A stretch of DNA of 64,000 nucleotides from Streptomyces sp. I05A-00742 (GTDB taxonomy: Bacteria > Actinomycetota > Actinomycetes > Streptomycetales > Streptomycetaceae), in assembly GCF_013055795.1 (NCBI RefSeq), contig NZ_JABETO010000025.1, positions 1,631 through 65,630 of the forward strand, read 5' to 3'. The translations under genes and the position numbers were made by a program. How positions within the stretch are numbered: position 1 is the first letter of the stretch; each line of letters opens with the position of its first letter. A model generated the notes under the pieces. The model saw only the letters and a program-made list of their open reading frames with translations. It ran no database searches and had not been told where the DNA came from. This document shows positions 24,521 to 33,306 of this stretch, in pieces.

Positions 24521-25546
24521 ATGCGTACTGCAATGGTCGTGATAAACGAAGGCGTGGGTAACGGGATCATAGTGGCGCCCCTGCTGGCGGCGCTTGAGCG
24601 ACGATATCCGGGATGGCGCTGTTTCATGGCTCCGAATATCGCGCTCGACGCCGAATGGGTGCGTTCGGCGGTCGGCTGGCAGGGTGCTTCCGGGATGTTC
24701 CCGGCGCTGTGGCGACGGTTCTTACCGGCTGACCGGGAAGCGCTGTGGAACTTTATCGATCATGCTGGGGTGGAGCTGGTCATAAACCTCAGAATGGAGT
24801 TCGCCGAAGAGGACGGAAACTACTTCGCATTCCGGTCGGAGGCGACGAAAAGGGGAGTCGAGTGCTGGGACCTGCACGAATTGGGCGGGCAGCCGCAGCG
24901 GCTGCCCTTCGGTGAACAGGCCGCCGGTCTCCTGCGCGCGCACGACGTCCCCGTCGATCTGAGCCGCCCGGCCTGGCTCGCCGGCCGACGACAACCACGT
25001 CCGGGCGTGATCGGTTGCTACGTCGGTGCCAGTGCCGCGGTCAAACGCTGGCCGCCGGGTGACTGGTCGACCCTGATCGGGCAGCTGGGCGACCGGGGAC
25101 TGACCGTCGAGGTCGCGGTCGGCCCGGGAGCGGATGAGCAGGCACTGGCGCGTCGGCTGTCGTCGGCGCCGGCCGTCGCCGAAACGGTGTTCCCGCAGTC
25201 TCTGGAAGCTCTCCGCGACTGGATCGCCGGGCTGGACGTGCTGGTCAGCAACGACACGCTGGCCGTACACCTGGCGGCCGCACTGGGTTGCCCGGTGGTC
25301 ACGCTGTACCTGGCGACCGACGGTGACATCTGGTCACCGGTGGCGGCCCCCGATGTCTCGCGGGCCGTGCAGAGCGCGATCGCGCTGTCCTGCTCCTATA
25401 TGAAGCCGAACGGCACCTGCCGGCGCTACTACGCCGGCTGCCCGGCTCCGTGCGCGGCCGGTGTGCGCCCGGCCGATGTGCTGATCGAGCTGGACCAGCT
25501 GGAATGGAGCAGGCGGCGAGCCAGTCACCAGGAGGTGGTCAAATGA
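24521..25546 (+). CDS. Family 9 glycosyltransferase (ADP-heptose transferase type)
   Basis: 341 residues. The GT-B fold of the lipopolysaccharide heptosyltransferases is visible. An N-terminal GVGNGIIVAPLLAALERRYPGW matches the glycine loop of the GT9 family. The C-terminal half has GVIGCYVGASAAVKRWPPGDW and LVSNDTLAVHLAAALGCPVVTLY, the sugar-nucleotide binding block. GT9 enzymes use ADP-L-glycero-D-manno-heptose, exactly the product of the neighbouring genes. With no lipopolysaccharide here the acceptor must be a small molecule; a nucleotide or purine fits the LOG domain next door (inference). A TTA codon at 24722-24724 makes this gene bldA-dependent. Confidence 0.88.
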   Translation: MRTAMVVINEGVGNGIIVAPLLAALERRYPGWRCFMAPNIALDAEWVRSAVGWQGASGMFPALWRRFLPADREALWNFIDHAGVELVINLRMEFAEEDGNYFAFRSEATKRGVECWDLHELGGQPQRLPFGEQAAGLLRAHDVPVDLSRPAWLAGRRQPRPGVIGCYVGASAAVKRWPPGDWSTLIGQLGDRGLTVEVAVGPGADEQALARRLSSAPAVAETVFPQSLEALRDWIAGLDVLVSNDTLAVHLAAALGCPVVTLYLATDGDIWSPVAAPDVSRAVQSAIALSCSYMKPNGTCRRYYAGCPAPCAAGVRPADVLIELDQLEWSRRRASHQEVVK

Positions 25547-26652
25547 CCCGCCGGCGCGCGATCGCGGTGCTCGGTGGCCGGCCCGGCAACGCGGGAGCCG
25601 ACGTCCTCCGGCTGGCGGAGATGATCGGCAAGGAGCTCGCCAAGCGTGGCTACGGCGTGGTGAGCGGCGGCGAGGGTGGCGTAGCGGCGGCGGCCAATGC
25701 GGGCTGCCGGGCGGTCGGCGGCGACACACTGGCACTCCTGAAGTGGAACCGGCTGTCCGACGCCGAGGACGGGACCACCTGGGCCCTGCCCACGTCGATG
25801 GACCTGGCCCGGAGCAACATCCTCAACTGGTGCGGTGACGGCATGATCGCGTTTGAGGGCCGTTACGGCACGCTCACCGAGATCGGTCTCGCCCTGGACA
25901 CGGGACGCCCGCTACTGGTCTTGGGCCACCACCCGTTTCTCACCGCCGAGGCGTTCGAGGCGCCCACGTGTCGCGTGGTGCCGGACCCTCGGCCGGAGGA
26001 CGCCGCCGAGCTGGTCGACCTGCTGGAAACGCTGATCGCCAACGGCGAGCAGGCATCGGTACGGCCCGGTGCCGCCATCGTCGAGGACGACCGGGCCGAC
26101 GCGAGCGGCATCGGTTTGCGACGTGCGATACCGGGGGACCTCGAACTGTTCCGCCGGGCCTTCGGCGACGCCGACGTGCTGGCGTGGCGAGCGCTGGAAC
26201 CGACCGACGGGGCGCTCAGCCAATTCCAGCACGAACGCTGCCTGGTGATGCTTGAGCGAGGCCGTCCGGTCGGCTTCCTGGAGTACCGCACGGAGGCCGA
26301 TCCGGAGCTCGACCACCTCCTCGACCACATCCAGGTCAACGCGGTGGTGGTGGCCGACGCGGCCGACCGGGGCCGGTCGGTCGGGACGCGAGCGTTGAGG
26401 CTGTTCGCCGGGTCGGTCTTCGCCGCCGGCCGGCACCGCGTCACCGCGGCGCCCCCTCCCGGCAACAGGGCCGCTGTGCGGTGCCTGGAGAAGGTGGGAT
26501 TCCAGCAGGTCGGCCTGATGAGGGCGTACGAACGCCACCGCGGTTCGTGGCGGGACGCGTTGCTGATGGATCTGGTCCCGGGCGATCTGGCCGGCAGGAC
26601 GCCCGGGCCACCGGAGACCGAGGTCGGGCACGGACAACAGGACAGATTTTAG
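25543..26652 (+). CDS. LOG-like phosphoribohydrolase fused to a GNAT domain
   Basis: 369 residues from ATG 25543, coupled to the glycosyltransferase by ATGA and preceded by AGGAGG. Residues about 1-175 are a Rossmann domain of the LOG/TIGR00725 type: GGRPGNAGADV, GYGVVSGGEGGV, MDLARSNILNW, and EGRYGTLTEIG, which stands for the usual PGGxGTxxE. LOG enzymes release a free N6-modified base from its 5'-monophosphate. Residues about 190-365 are a GNAT domain with GRSVGTRALRLF and PGNRAAVRCLEKVGFQQVG. The pairing suggests one protein that frees a modified adenine and acylates the product. The Pro-to-Glu change in the LOG motif deserves care. Confidence 0.75.
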   Translation: MTRRRAIAVLGGRPGNAGADVLRLAEMIGKELAKRGYGVVSGGEGGVAAAANAGCRAVGGDTLALLKWNRLSDAEDGTTWALPTSMDLARSNILNWCGDGMIAFEGRYGTLTEIGLALDTGRPLLVLGHHPFLTAEAFEAPTCRVVPDPRPEDAAELVDLLETLIANGEQASVRPGAAIVEDDRADASGIGLRRAIPGDLELFRRAFGDADVLAWRALEPTDGALSQFQHERCLVMLERGRPVGFLEYRTEADPELDHLLDHIQVNAVVVADAADRGRSVGTRALRLFAGSVFAAGRHRVTAAPPPGNRAAVRCLEKVGFQQVGLMRAYERHRGSWRDALLMDLVPGDLAGRTPGPPETEVGHGQQDRF

Positions 26653-26811
26653 ACATCGTCTCATGTGGTGAGGCGGCGGTGGAGACGACGGCAGCCGGCC
26701 GGCCGGGCCACCGTTCTCCCCACCGCTCAGCCCGCTGTGAGGACTCGACTCCCTTGCGCACGACGCGGCCGGAAGAAGCGATGCAGATGTACTGGACGAA
26801 AGGAAGGTCGC

Positions 26812-28059
26812 ATGGCCGGACCAGGAGTTTCCCGCATCGGCCCGGAGGAGGAGGCCGAGGTTCTGAGCGTTCTGCGTGAGCGAGAGCTGAGCCGGTACCG
26901 CTTCGACGACCACGACGGGTCCGCACGGCTGTCGAAGGTCGCGCGGTTCGAGCAGGAGTTCCGCGCCCTGACCGGTGCGCGCCACTGCCTGGGCATGAAC
27001 AGCTGCACCAGTGCTCTGTTCGCCGGTCTGCTCGCCGCGGGTGTCGGTCCGGGCGACGAGGTGATCGTGCCCGGCTACACCTTCATCGCACCGATCGCCG
27101 CGGTCGCGCACACGGGAGCCGAGCCGGTGCTCGCCGAGATCGACGAGAGCCTGCTGCTCGATCCGGCGGACGTGGCCGCGAGGATCACCTCCCGTACGAA
27201 GGCGGTGATCGCCGTGCATATGCTCGGAGCGCCGTGCGACCTGGACGCCCTCGGCGCCCTCACACGTGAGCACGGGCTGCTGCTCGTGGAGGACTGCGCG
27301 CAGGCCGGTGGTGGCACGTACCACGGTCAACACCTGGGGACCTTCGGCCGGTTCGGCGCGTTCAGTCTCAACGTCTTCAAGACCTTCACCGCGGGCGACG
27401 GTGGCGTGCTGCTCACCGAGGACGACGATCTGTACGAGACGGCGTTCGCCCTGCACGATCACGGCGCCGCGCCGTTGCGGTCGGGCGTCACCGAGGGGCC
27501 GCCGCTGTTCGGTCTGAATCTACGGATGCATGAGCTGACCGGCGCGGTCGCGCTCGCCCAGGTGCGCAAGCTGCCGGACATTCTGCGGACGTTGCGGGCC
27601 AACCGGGACAAGTTCGCGGACGCGATCGGCGACCTGCCCGGGGTGACGCGTCGCCCGCTGCACGACCCGAACGGCGACTGCGCCACGGTACTCGCGTACA
27701 CGTTCGCGTCCGCGGCCATGGCCGGTGAGGTGGCGGCCCGACTGGACACGATCACCCTGAGCCGGTCGGGCAAACACCATTACGCCAACATGTCCCAACT
27801 CCGGCCGGATCAACCGATATCGAAGGCGTCCGCGACGCGCAGGCCGGATCGTGCCGTCCCGCGGCGGCCCTGTCTTCCGGGCAGCCTGCCGCGCACGGAC
27901 GACCTGCTCAACCGCAGCGTCGCGCTGAGCGTCGGGGTGGTCGACTCCTACCTCGGCAGCGGAGTGGGTATCGACGTGACCGCCGAGGACGACGCGATCG
28001 AGGCGGCGGCGCGGCTGTTCAGGACCACGGTCGAGGACGTCGCCAAGGCAGCGTCATGA
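26812..28059 (+). CDS. DegT/DnrJ/EryC1-family PLP aminotransferase
   Basis: 415 residues from ATG 26812, behind AAGGAAGG. The type I fold of sugar and cyclitol aminotransferases is clear: GMNSCTSALFAGLLAAGVGPGDEV, PGYTFIAP, VEDCAQAGGGTYHGQHLGTFG, and NVFKTFTAGDGGVLLTED with the Schiff-base Lys. These enzymes aminate a keto sugar using glutamate or glutamine. Here a keto-heptose made by one of the GMC oxidoreductases is the expected substrate (inference). The segment after about 325 is shorter and more basic than usual (KASATRRPDRAVPRRPC). A 160-base gap precedes it, so it could have its own promoter. Confidence 0.9.
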   Translation: MAGPGVSRIGPEEEAEVLSVLRERELSRYRFDDHDGSARLSKVARFEQEFRALTGARHCLGMNSCTSALFAGLLAAGVGPGDEVIVPGYTFIAPIAAVAHTGAEPVLAEIDESLLLDPADVAARITSRTKAVIAVHMLGAPCDLDALGALTREHGLLLVEDCAQAGGGTYHGQHLGTFGRFGAFSLNVFKTFTAGDGGVLLTEDDDLYETAFALHDHGAAPLRSGVTEGPPLFGLNLRMHELTGAVALAQVRKLPDILRTLRANRDKFADAIGDLPGVTRRPLHDPNGDCATVLAYTFASAAMAGEVAARLDTITLSRSGKHHYANMSQLRPDQPISKASATRRPDRAVPRRPCLPGSLPRTDDLLNRSVALSVGVVDSYLGSGVGIDVTAEDDAIEAAARLFRTTVEDVAKAAS

Positions 28060-28220
28060 GTCCGGGAGGGCATACCGGCTCCGTGTGCGAAGCGGGCGCG
28101 ACGACCCTGCCGCCGACCGTCGCACCGCGTGGCCGGGCCGCCGTTACGGAAGCGGATGCCGAAGCGGCTCCGCCGGCCCGCGGTGAGCAGGCGTCACGGT
28201 GGAAGGAGCGCACCGGATGA
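28056..28220 (+). CDS. Candidate 54-residue small protein coupled on both sides
   Basis: ATG 28056 overlaps the aminotransferase stop (ATGA), and the TGA at 28218-28220 overlaps the following ATG 28217. The product begins MSPGGHTGSVCEAGATTLPP and ends ASRWKERTG; it is Ala/Pro/Glu-rich with one Cys and no hydrophobic core. Exact coupling at both ends supports translation. The composition suggests either a coupling leader or an unstructured peptide. Confidence 0.35.
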   Translation: MSPGGHTGSVCEAGATTLPPTVAPRGRAAVTEADAEAAPPARGEQASRWKERTG

Positions 28221-29215
28221 GTGCGGTCGCGTTCGAGTACGGCGCTCGGGCCGCGACGGATTTCCTGGACGCGCACCAACTCTCGGCGCGGACGCCGTTC
28301 CAGACGCGCGGTTGGTGGCGAGCGTGGATACGTGAGGCGGCGGACGCCGAGGGCGCGACCCCGGTGCTGGTCCACAGGACGCGTACCGACCGGCCCACCC
28401 CGGTGGTCGGCCTGCAGTTGCACCAGGACGCCGGCACGGCGGTCCTCCGCCCGTTGTCCTGGCCGTGGGCCGACTACCACGAGGTCGCGGAGGTGGGCGA
28501 CGCGACGCCCACCGGCCCCGAGCCCGACATCGAGGGGGTGGCCGAGGCGATCGACCGATGTCAGCACGAGTTCGGCGCCCGGCTGGAGTTGAGCAACCTG
28601 ATCGCCGATGGACCGCTGCTGCGCGCCGTGTCCGAGTTGGGCGCCGTGCCCGGGCCGTCGGAGACGGTTGTCCGGCTCGACCTCACCGACCCCGACGTCG
28701 TCCGACGCGTCAGCGAACGGCGCGACATGCGGCGAAAACGCCGCCGGATCGAGCGACCGGGCGGCACGCTCCGGCTCACCTGCGCGGACACCTCGGCGCG
28801 GGTCTCCGCCCGTCTGCCGGCCTTCATCGACCTGCACAAGCAACAGTGGCGCGACCGGCCCGACGCTGTGGCGCCGTTCGACGGCGGCGTGGTCGACCGG
28901 ACGTTCGCGGCCGTCGCGGCCGAGCCGTCAAGCGCCGCGCGATTACACGAGTTGTGGCTGGACGAAACCCTGCTCGCCGGTTGGTTCGGCTTCCGGCACG
29001 ACCGCACGTACTACGCCTACCGCGCGGCCTACGACCTGGGCCACGGTCGCGACTCGCCGGGGCACCTCCTGGTGGCGGCGATGGTCACCGAACTCGCCGC
29101 CCAAGGGACGGACACCTTCGATCTGACGCGCGGGGCCTACGCCTACAAGCTCGAACTGCCCAGCATCCGCGCGCTCACCATGGCGGCGAGTCTGGAGCGA
29201 CCGTGCAGGGTGTGA
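28217..29215 (+). CDS. FemAB/CelD-like acyltransferase (double-GNAT type)
   Basis: 332 residues from ATG 28217, behind GGAAGGAG. The C-terminal half has the Acetyltransf_6 pattern: LHELWLDETLLAGWFGFRHD, YYAYRAAYDLGHGRDSPGHLL, then FDLTRGAYAYKLEL. This family is related to FemX, which takes aminoacyl groups from tRNA, and to CelD/BioF2-type acetyltransferases. It could add glycine or a fatty acyl group to the aminoheptose (inference). The TTA at 28943-28945 (Leu in ARLHEL) places it under bldA control. Confidence 0.8.
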   Translation: MSAVAFEYGARAATDFLDAHQLSARTPFQTRGWWRAWIREAADAEGATPVLVHRTRTDRPTPVVGLQLHQDAGTAVLRPLSWPWADYHEVAEVGDATPTGPEPDIEGVAEAIDRCQHEFGARLELSNLIADGPLLRAVSELGAVPGPSETVVRLDLTDPDVVRRVSERRDMRRKRRRIERPGGTLRLTCADTSARVSARLPAFIDLHKQQWRDRPDAVAPFDGGVVDRTFAAVAAEPSSAARLHELWLDETLLAGWFGFRHDRTYYAYRAAYDLGHGRDSPGHLLVAAMVTELAAQGTDTFDLTRGAYAYKLELPSIRALTMAASLERPCRV

Positions 29216-29391
29216 CCCCCTGTCGCCCGCGGGCCCTCGGCCACCGGACCGCCTCGGCGACCTGGCGGAGCCGTCGCCCGGGGCGCCCCGTGCACAAGGC
29301 AGCCCGGGGGAACAACCCCTTGCGCACCGCCCGGGCGGTCGCCTCACCGCCGGATGACCAGACTCGGACCACAAACAACTGCGGGGTGGCA

Positions 29392-30837
29392 GTGGGATCG
29401 TTGGCGGACGTCGAGACCGTCATAGTCGGCGCGGGGATGGCCGGTCTCGCGACAGCGGCGGAACTCGCCCGACGGGACCGGGGTTCGGTGGCCGTACTGG
29501 AGGCCGGGCCCGACCGAGGTCGCACGCACGTCCAGAGCGCGTATTCCCCGGCCGAGGCGCTCCGGCTCTGGTTGCGTCCGGACACCGACCCCGATTTCCG
29601 CCGTCCGTACCGGACAGCCGGCGGGGTCTACCGCGACCTGGCCGGCCTGCGTCGCCGGGTCGGCGGCCGCTCGCTCTACTGGGGTGGCGTACTGCTGCCC
29701 ATCGAGCGCTGGGCCCTTTCCGAGGAGTGGCCGGACGCGGTCATCACCGAACTGACCGAGACATGGGACAGCGGGCCGTCGCTGTACCAGCGGGTCGTCG
29801 ACGACGTGGTCGGCTGGGGCGCCGAGCCTCCCGGAGCACCCGGGCTGACCATCGGCCGACTCGCGTTCGACCGAACGCCGCACGCCACCCGCGCGGAACC
29901 CGACGGCGGGTGGAGCGCGTTCAGCCCGTTGGCATGGTGGGACGGCGACGGCGACGGTGACTCGAAGGTACGCCGTGTGCCGATCCTCGCCGGCCATGAG
30001 GTGCTGGGGGTCCGGGTCGAACGCGGCAGGGCGGCCGGTGTGGTGGTACTCACCGAGGACGGTGAGCGGCGCGACCTACGGGCGAACCGGGTGGTCCTGG
30101 CCGCCGGTACGGTCGTGAACAGCCGGCTGGCGATCCAGGCCCTGGCGGCCTCGGACGCCGGCACACCGCGTGAGCTGCCGGGGCTCGTGGACAAGATCTC
30201 ACAAGGGTTCACGGTCGCCCTCACCGATGTCGAACGGCTTCCCGACGCCGTTCGGGCGGCTGCTCATGAGGGCCACGTCTACCATCGGACCGGTACCGCC
30301 AGTACCCGGTCCAACCAGTTCGTGCGATTCACCGAAGGCGTGAACGGCACGGTGAACATGGACAGCTGGACCATGGGCGAGCAGCGCCGCGGCCCGCACG
30401 GCGGGGTGCGGTGCGACGGCGGCGGCGCATGGCCCTGGCCGACGACCGTGCACGCCCGGCTCGAAGCGGCCGATGAGGCGGTGCGCACCACCCAGCAGCA
30501 CCTGCTCGGTGAACTGTGGGCCGAAATGGCGCGACTGCTCGGAGCTCCGGCTGACCCGCTTCAGTTCTCGCCGCAGCACGGTTCGCCCGACCTCGCCGAC
30601 CGGCTGACGAAGGTCCGCGCACCGAGGCCACTTACCTACAGCTTCCCGCTCGGTTCCGAGCAGCACGAGGCCGGCACCCTGGCGCTCGGTGAAGTCCTGG
30701 ACGAGAACCACCAGTTCACCGCAGTACCGGGCCTGTACGCGTGTGGACCGTCGGTGATGCCACGCACCGGAGCGGCGAACCCGTCGATGACAACGCTCGC
30801 GCTCGGCAAGCGGCTGGGAGCGATCCTCGCCGGGTGA
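29392..30837 (+). CDS. GMC-family FAD-dependent oxidoreductase
   Basis: About 481 residues. Starts at GTG 29392, 29386, 29212 or 29203 are all possible; the last has a GGAG site and would couple to the gene before, but it adds an unusual 63-residue basic extension. FAD binding is shown by ETVIVGAGMAGLATAAELARR and the C-terminal GLYACGPSVMPRTGAANPSMTTLALG, the same GMC pattern as aminoglycoside 6'-dehydrogenases. It should oxidise a sugar hydroxyl to a ketone or aldehyde. It is paralogous to the enzyme at 34869; both have RVGGRSLYWGG-like or RLGGRSLYWYG-like motifs. One may prepare the ketone for amination and the other may support epimerisation. Confidence 0.85.
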   Translation: MGSLADVETVIVGAGMAGLATAAELARRDRGSVAVLEAGPDRGRTHVQSAYSPAEALRLWLRPDTDPDFRRPYRTAGGVYRDLAGLRRRVGGRSLYWGGVLLPIERWALSEEWPDAVITELTETWDSGPSLYQRVVDDVVGWGAEPPGAPGLTIGRLAFDRTPHATRAEPDGGWSAFSPLAWWDGDGDGDSKVRRVPILAGHEVLGVRVERGRAAGVVVLTEDGERRDLRANRVVLAAGTVVNSRLAIQALAASDAGTPRELPGLVDKISQGFTVALTDVERLPDAVRAAAHEGHVYHRTGTASTRSNQFVRFTEGVNGTVNMDSWTMGEQRRGPHGGVRCDGGGAWPWPTTVHARLEAADEAVRTTQQHLLGELWAEMARLLGAPADPLQFSPQHGSPDLADRLTKVRAPRPLTYSFPLGSEQHEAGTLALGEVLDENHQFTAVPGLYACGPSVMPRTGAANPSMTTLALGKRLGAILAG

Positions 30838-30873
30838 CAGGCACCGGAGGCAGCGAGCAGAGAGGGAGTCCCG

Positions 30874-31749
30874 ATGCAAGGAATGTCGATCGCGGTTTCC
30901 GGCACCGAGTTCACGGACACCGACGGCGTGGACGGCCTGATGGAGATGGCCAGGTCCGCCCGGTGCGACGCGGTGGAGTTCTGGTATCCGAAGAACGCCC
31001 TGCGGGACGGTGTCGACGCCGCACTCCGCAAGCTGGACCGTGCCGGGCTGCGGATAGCCTGCGTATCAACCCCCAGCCAGCTCTACGGCACCGGCGAAGC
31101 GGACGCGGTCCCGCTTCTCCACGAGGCGATCGCGATAGCGGCACGGACCGGCAGCAACCGGGTGAACACCTACTTCGGTCACGGGCCGGTGGTCGATGAC
31201 GAGGGTGCCATCGCGGCGTACGCCGACGCGCTGGCACCGGTCCTCGACCACGCCGCGGCGGAAGGCGTGACCGTCGTGCTGGAGAACGAGTTCGACGCGT
31301 TCGGATGGGACCCGGTCGCGTCCGACATCAGCAGGCGGCCGGTGGCGTTGGCGGCGCTGTTCGCCCGGGTCGACTCGCCCTGGTTCGGCTTGAACCTCGA
31401 TGCCGCGAACTTCTTCTGCGCGACGGTCTCCCCGGCCCGCGACGCGCTGCCCCCGCTCCTGCCGTGGGTGCGCTATGCCCACGTGAAGGACGTGCGCCGG
31501 GCGTCGGCGGAAACCCCGCCCGAGGGCTGGACCCGGTACACCGATCACGGCAGGGCCTACGACACGGCGCCCCTCGGCACCGGGGAGCTGGACTGGCCGG
31601 CGATCATCGGAAGCCTGGCGACCGCGGACTACGACGGGTTCCTCACGCTCGAACCACACTGCGCGCGGTCGATTCTCCTGGCCGAGACGGCCGGGGCGGC
31701 CGACTACCTGCGCGACGTGATCGGCGTTCACGCGCCGTCCCACCGGTGA
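30874..31749 (+). CDS. TIM-barrel sugar (phosphate) isomerase/epimerase
   Basis: 291 residues behind GAGGGAG. The xylose-isomerase-like barrel is recognised from strands AVEFWYPK, RIACVSTPS and NRVNTYFGHGP, and from the metal ligands: Glu in VVLENEFD, Asp in GLNLDAANF, His in VRYAHVKDV, and Glu in FLTLEPH. Such enzymes shift hydrogens next to a carbonyl, that is, they epimerise or isomerise keto sugars. A GMC oxidase in front and an SDR further along suggest the sequence oxidise, epimerise, then reduce, converting manno-heptose into another configuration (inference). Confidence 0.85.
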   Translation: MQGMSIAVSGTEFTDTDGVDGLMEMARSARCDAVEFWYPKNALRDGVDAALRKLDRAGLRIACVSTPSQLYGTGEADAVPLLHEAIAIAARTGSNRVNTYFGHGPVVDDEGAIAAYADALAPVLDHAAAEGVTVVLENEFDAFGWDPVASDISRRPVALAALFARVDSPWFGLNLDAANFFCATVSPARDALPPLLPWVRYAHVKDVRRASAETPPEGWTRYTDHGRAYDTAPLGTGELDWPAIIGSLATADYDGFLTLEPHCARSILLAETAGAADYLRDVIGVHAPSHR

Positions 31750-31813
31750 TCACCGAGGCCGTGACGGCCGCCTTCGAGCCTGCCTTGCCCACCCCCGACC
31801 CGACGGAGGCGCC

Positions 31814-33052
31814 GTGACCTCCGCGGCCGCCGAGCCGTCGCTGTGGCGCAACCGCGACTTCGTCACGCTCTGGAGCGGCCAGGTCGTCTCCACCCTCGGC
31901 GCCCGGATCAGCGCGACAGCGATGCCGCTGCTCGTACTGGCCACGACCGGCTCGCCCACCGACGCGGGCCTTGTCGGAGCCGCCGGCACTCTGCCCTTTC
32001 TCGTCGCCTACCTACCGGCCGGACCACTGGTGGACCGGTACAACCGTCACCGGATCCTGCTGACGAGCGAGATCCTGGCCGGCCTCGCGCTGGCCACCGT
32101 TCCGGTCGCCCTGTGGCTGGGAGTTCTGACGGTCGCCCAGCTCATGGTGGTCGGGTTCGTCCAGGGGCTGTGCTTCGTGTTCTTCAGCCTGGCGGAGACG
32201 GCCGCCCTTCCCAGAATCGTGCCGGCCGTCCTGCTGCCGGCGGCCCTGGCCCAGAACGAGGCCCGCAGCCGCGGCGCCGCCCTGGCCGGTGGACCGCTCG
32301 GCGGCCTGCTCTTCGGAATCGACCGCGCCCTGCCCTTCCTGGCCGACGCGGTCTCGTACGCCGCCGCCTCCATCGCGCTGCTGTTCCTCCGCAAGGACCT
32401 GCAGCACAAGACGACCGCGCCGGCCGGGCCACTGTGGCAGGCCACCATGGCAGGACTGCGCTGGATCTGGCGCCACCCGCTCATCCGTACCGCGATCCTG
32501 CTGATCACCGCCACCAATCTGGTCTTCCAGGCGCTCGTCCTGACGATCGTCGTCCTCGCCCAGCGCCACGGTGCCACCTCCGGAGCCATCGGAACCATGC
32601 TCGGCGTCTACTCCGGTGGCGGGCTCCTCGGCGCACTGGTCGCCGGCAGAGCCCACCGGTACTTCACACCCAAAATGGTCATCATCGGGGTCAACTGGAT
32701 CTGGGTCGCGCTCCTGCCGCTCTTCCTGCTCACCACCAACCCCCTGCACATCGGGGCGATCGGCGCGGCCACCGCGTTCGTCGGACCACTGTGGAACGTC
32801 GTGATCATGAGCTACACCGCCCTCCTGGTACCCAACGAGCTTCTGGGCCGGGTCACCAGTGCGGCGATGACCCTCGCCTGGGGCGTCATGCCCATCGGCT
32901 CCCTCGTCGCCGGGCTGTTGCTCACCACCGCGGGTCCCAGCGGTGCCGTCCTCACCCTCACCGCCGTCATGCTCGTCACAGCGGTCGGCGCGACCATCAG
33001 CCCGGCCGTTCGCCGCGCCCCGCCGCTGACCGCACACGAGGACGCGATCTGA
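31814..33052 (+). CDS. Major facilitator superfamily exporter
   Basis: 412 residues from GTG 31814 with twelve hydrophobic segments. WRNRDFVTLWSGQVVSTLGARI at the N-terminus and PAGPLVDRYNRHRI after the second helix are typical of the MFS_3/EntS-like exporters found in actinobacterial clusters. Lying in the middle of the biosynthetic genes, it most likely exports the product and provides self-resistance. The cytosolic loop (about 185-205) is short. No regulator gene accompanies it. Confidence 0.88.
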   Translation: MTSAAAEPSLWRNRDFVTLWSGQVVSTLGARISATAMPLLVLATTGSPTDAGLVGAAGTLPFLVAYLPAGPLVDRYNRHRILLTSEILAGLALATVPVALWLGVLTVAQLMVVGFVQGLCFVFFSLAETAALPRIVPAVLLPAALAQNEARSRGAALAGGPLGGLLFGIDRALPFLADAVSYAAASIALLFLRKDLQHKTTAPAGPLWQATMAGLRWIWRHPLIRTAILLITATNLVFQALVLTIVVLAQRHGATSGAIGTMLGVYSGGGLLGALVAGRAHRYFTPKMVIIGVNWIWVALLPLFLLTTNPLHIGAIGAATAFVGPLWNVVIMSYTALLVPNELLGRVTSAAMTLAWGVMPIGSLVAGLLLTTAGPSGAVLTLTAVMLVTAVGATISPAVRRAPPLTAHEDAI

Positions 33053-33186
33053 GGGCGCACTCTGTCCCCGCCCACCGCGGCCGTGATCGGCGACGCCACC
33101 GACGTGGTCCTGAGCGAAGTGGCGCCAACACCCGGCCAGTTCATCGTCCCCCACCCGTGTTCGACCTTCCCACCGAGGAGTTGACC

Positions 33187-33306
33187 GTGATGACGCCAGG
33201 TCGCGAGCACGTCCAGGCACCGGCCACCGTCCCGCCCGCGCCGGACACCGACCGTCTCCCTGCCCGGGGTGGCATCCCGGCCGGCCGGCAGGCAGGCACA
33301 CCATGA
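33187..33306 (+). CDS. Candidate 39-residue small protein with its own ribosome site
   Basis: A GAGGAG site lies seven bases before GTG 33187 (ATG 33190 follows directly). The frame ends at TGA 33304-33306, which overlaps the HldD start ATG 33303. The product is Pro/Ala/Arg-rich, ending GRQAGTP. The real Shine-Dalgarno sequence plus the coupling make it the best supported of the three small ORFs in this cluster. It may serve to deliver ribosomes to the HldD gene. Confidence 0.4.
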   Translation: MMTPGREHVQAPATVPPAPDTDRLPARGGIPAGRQAGTP

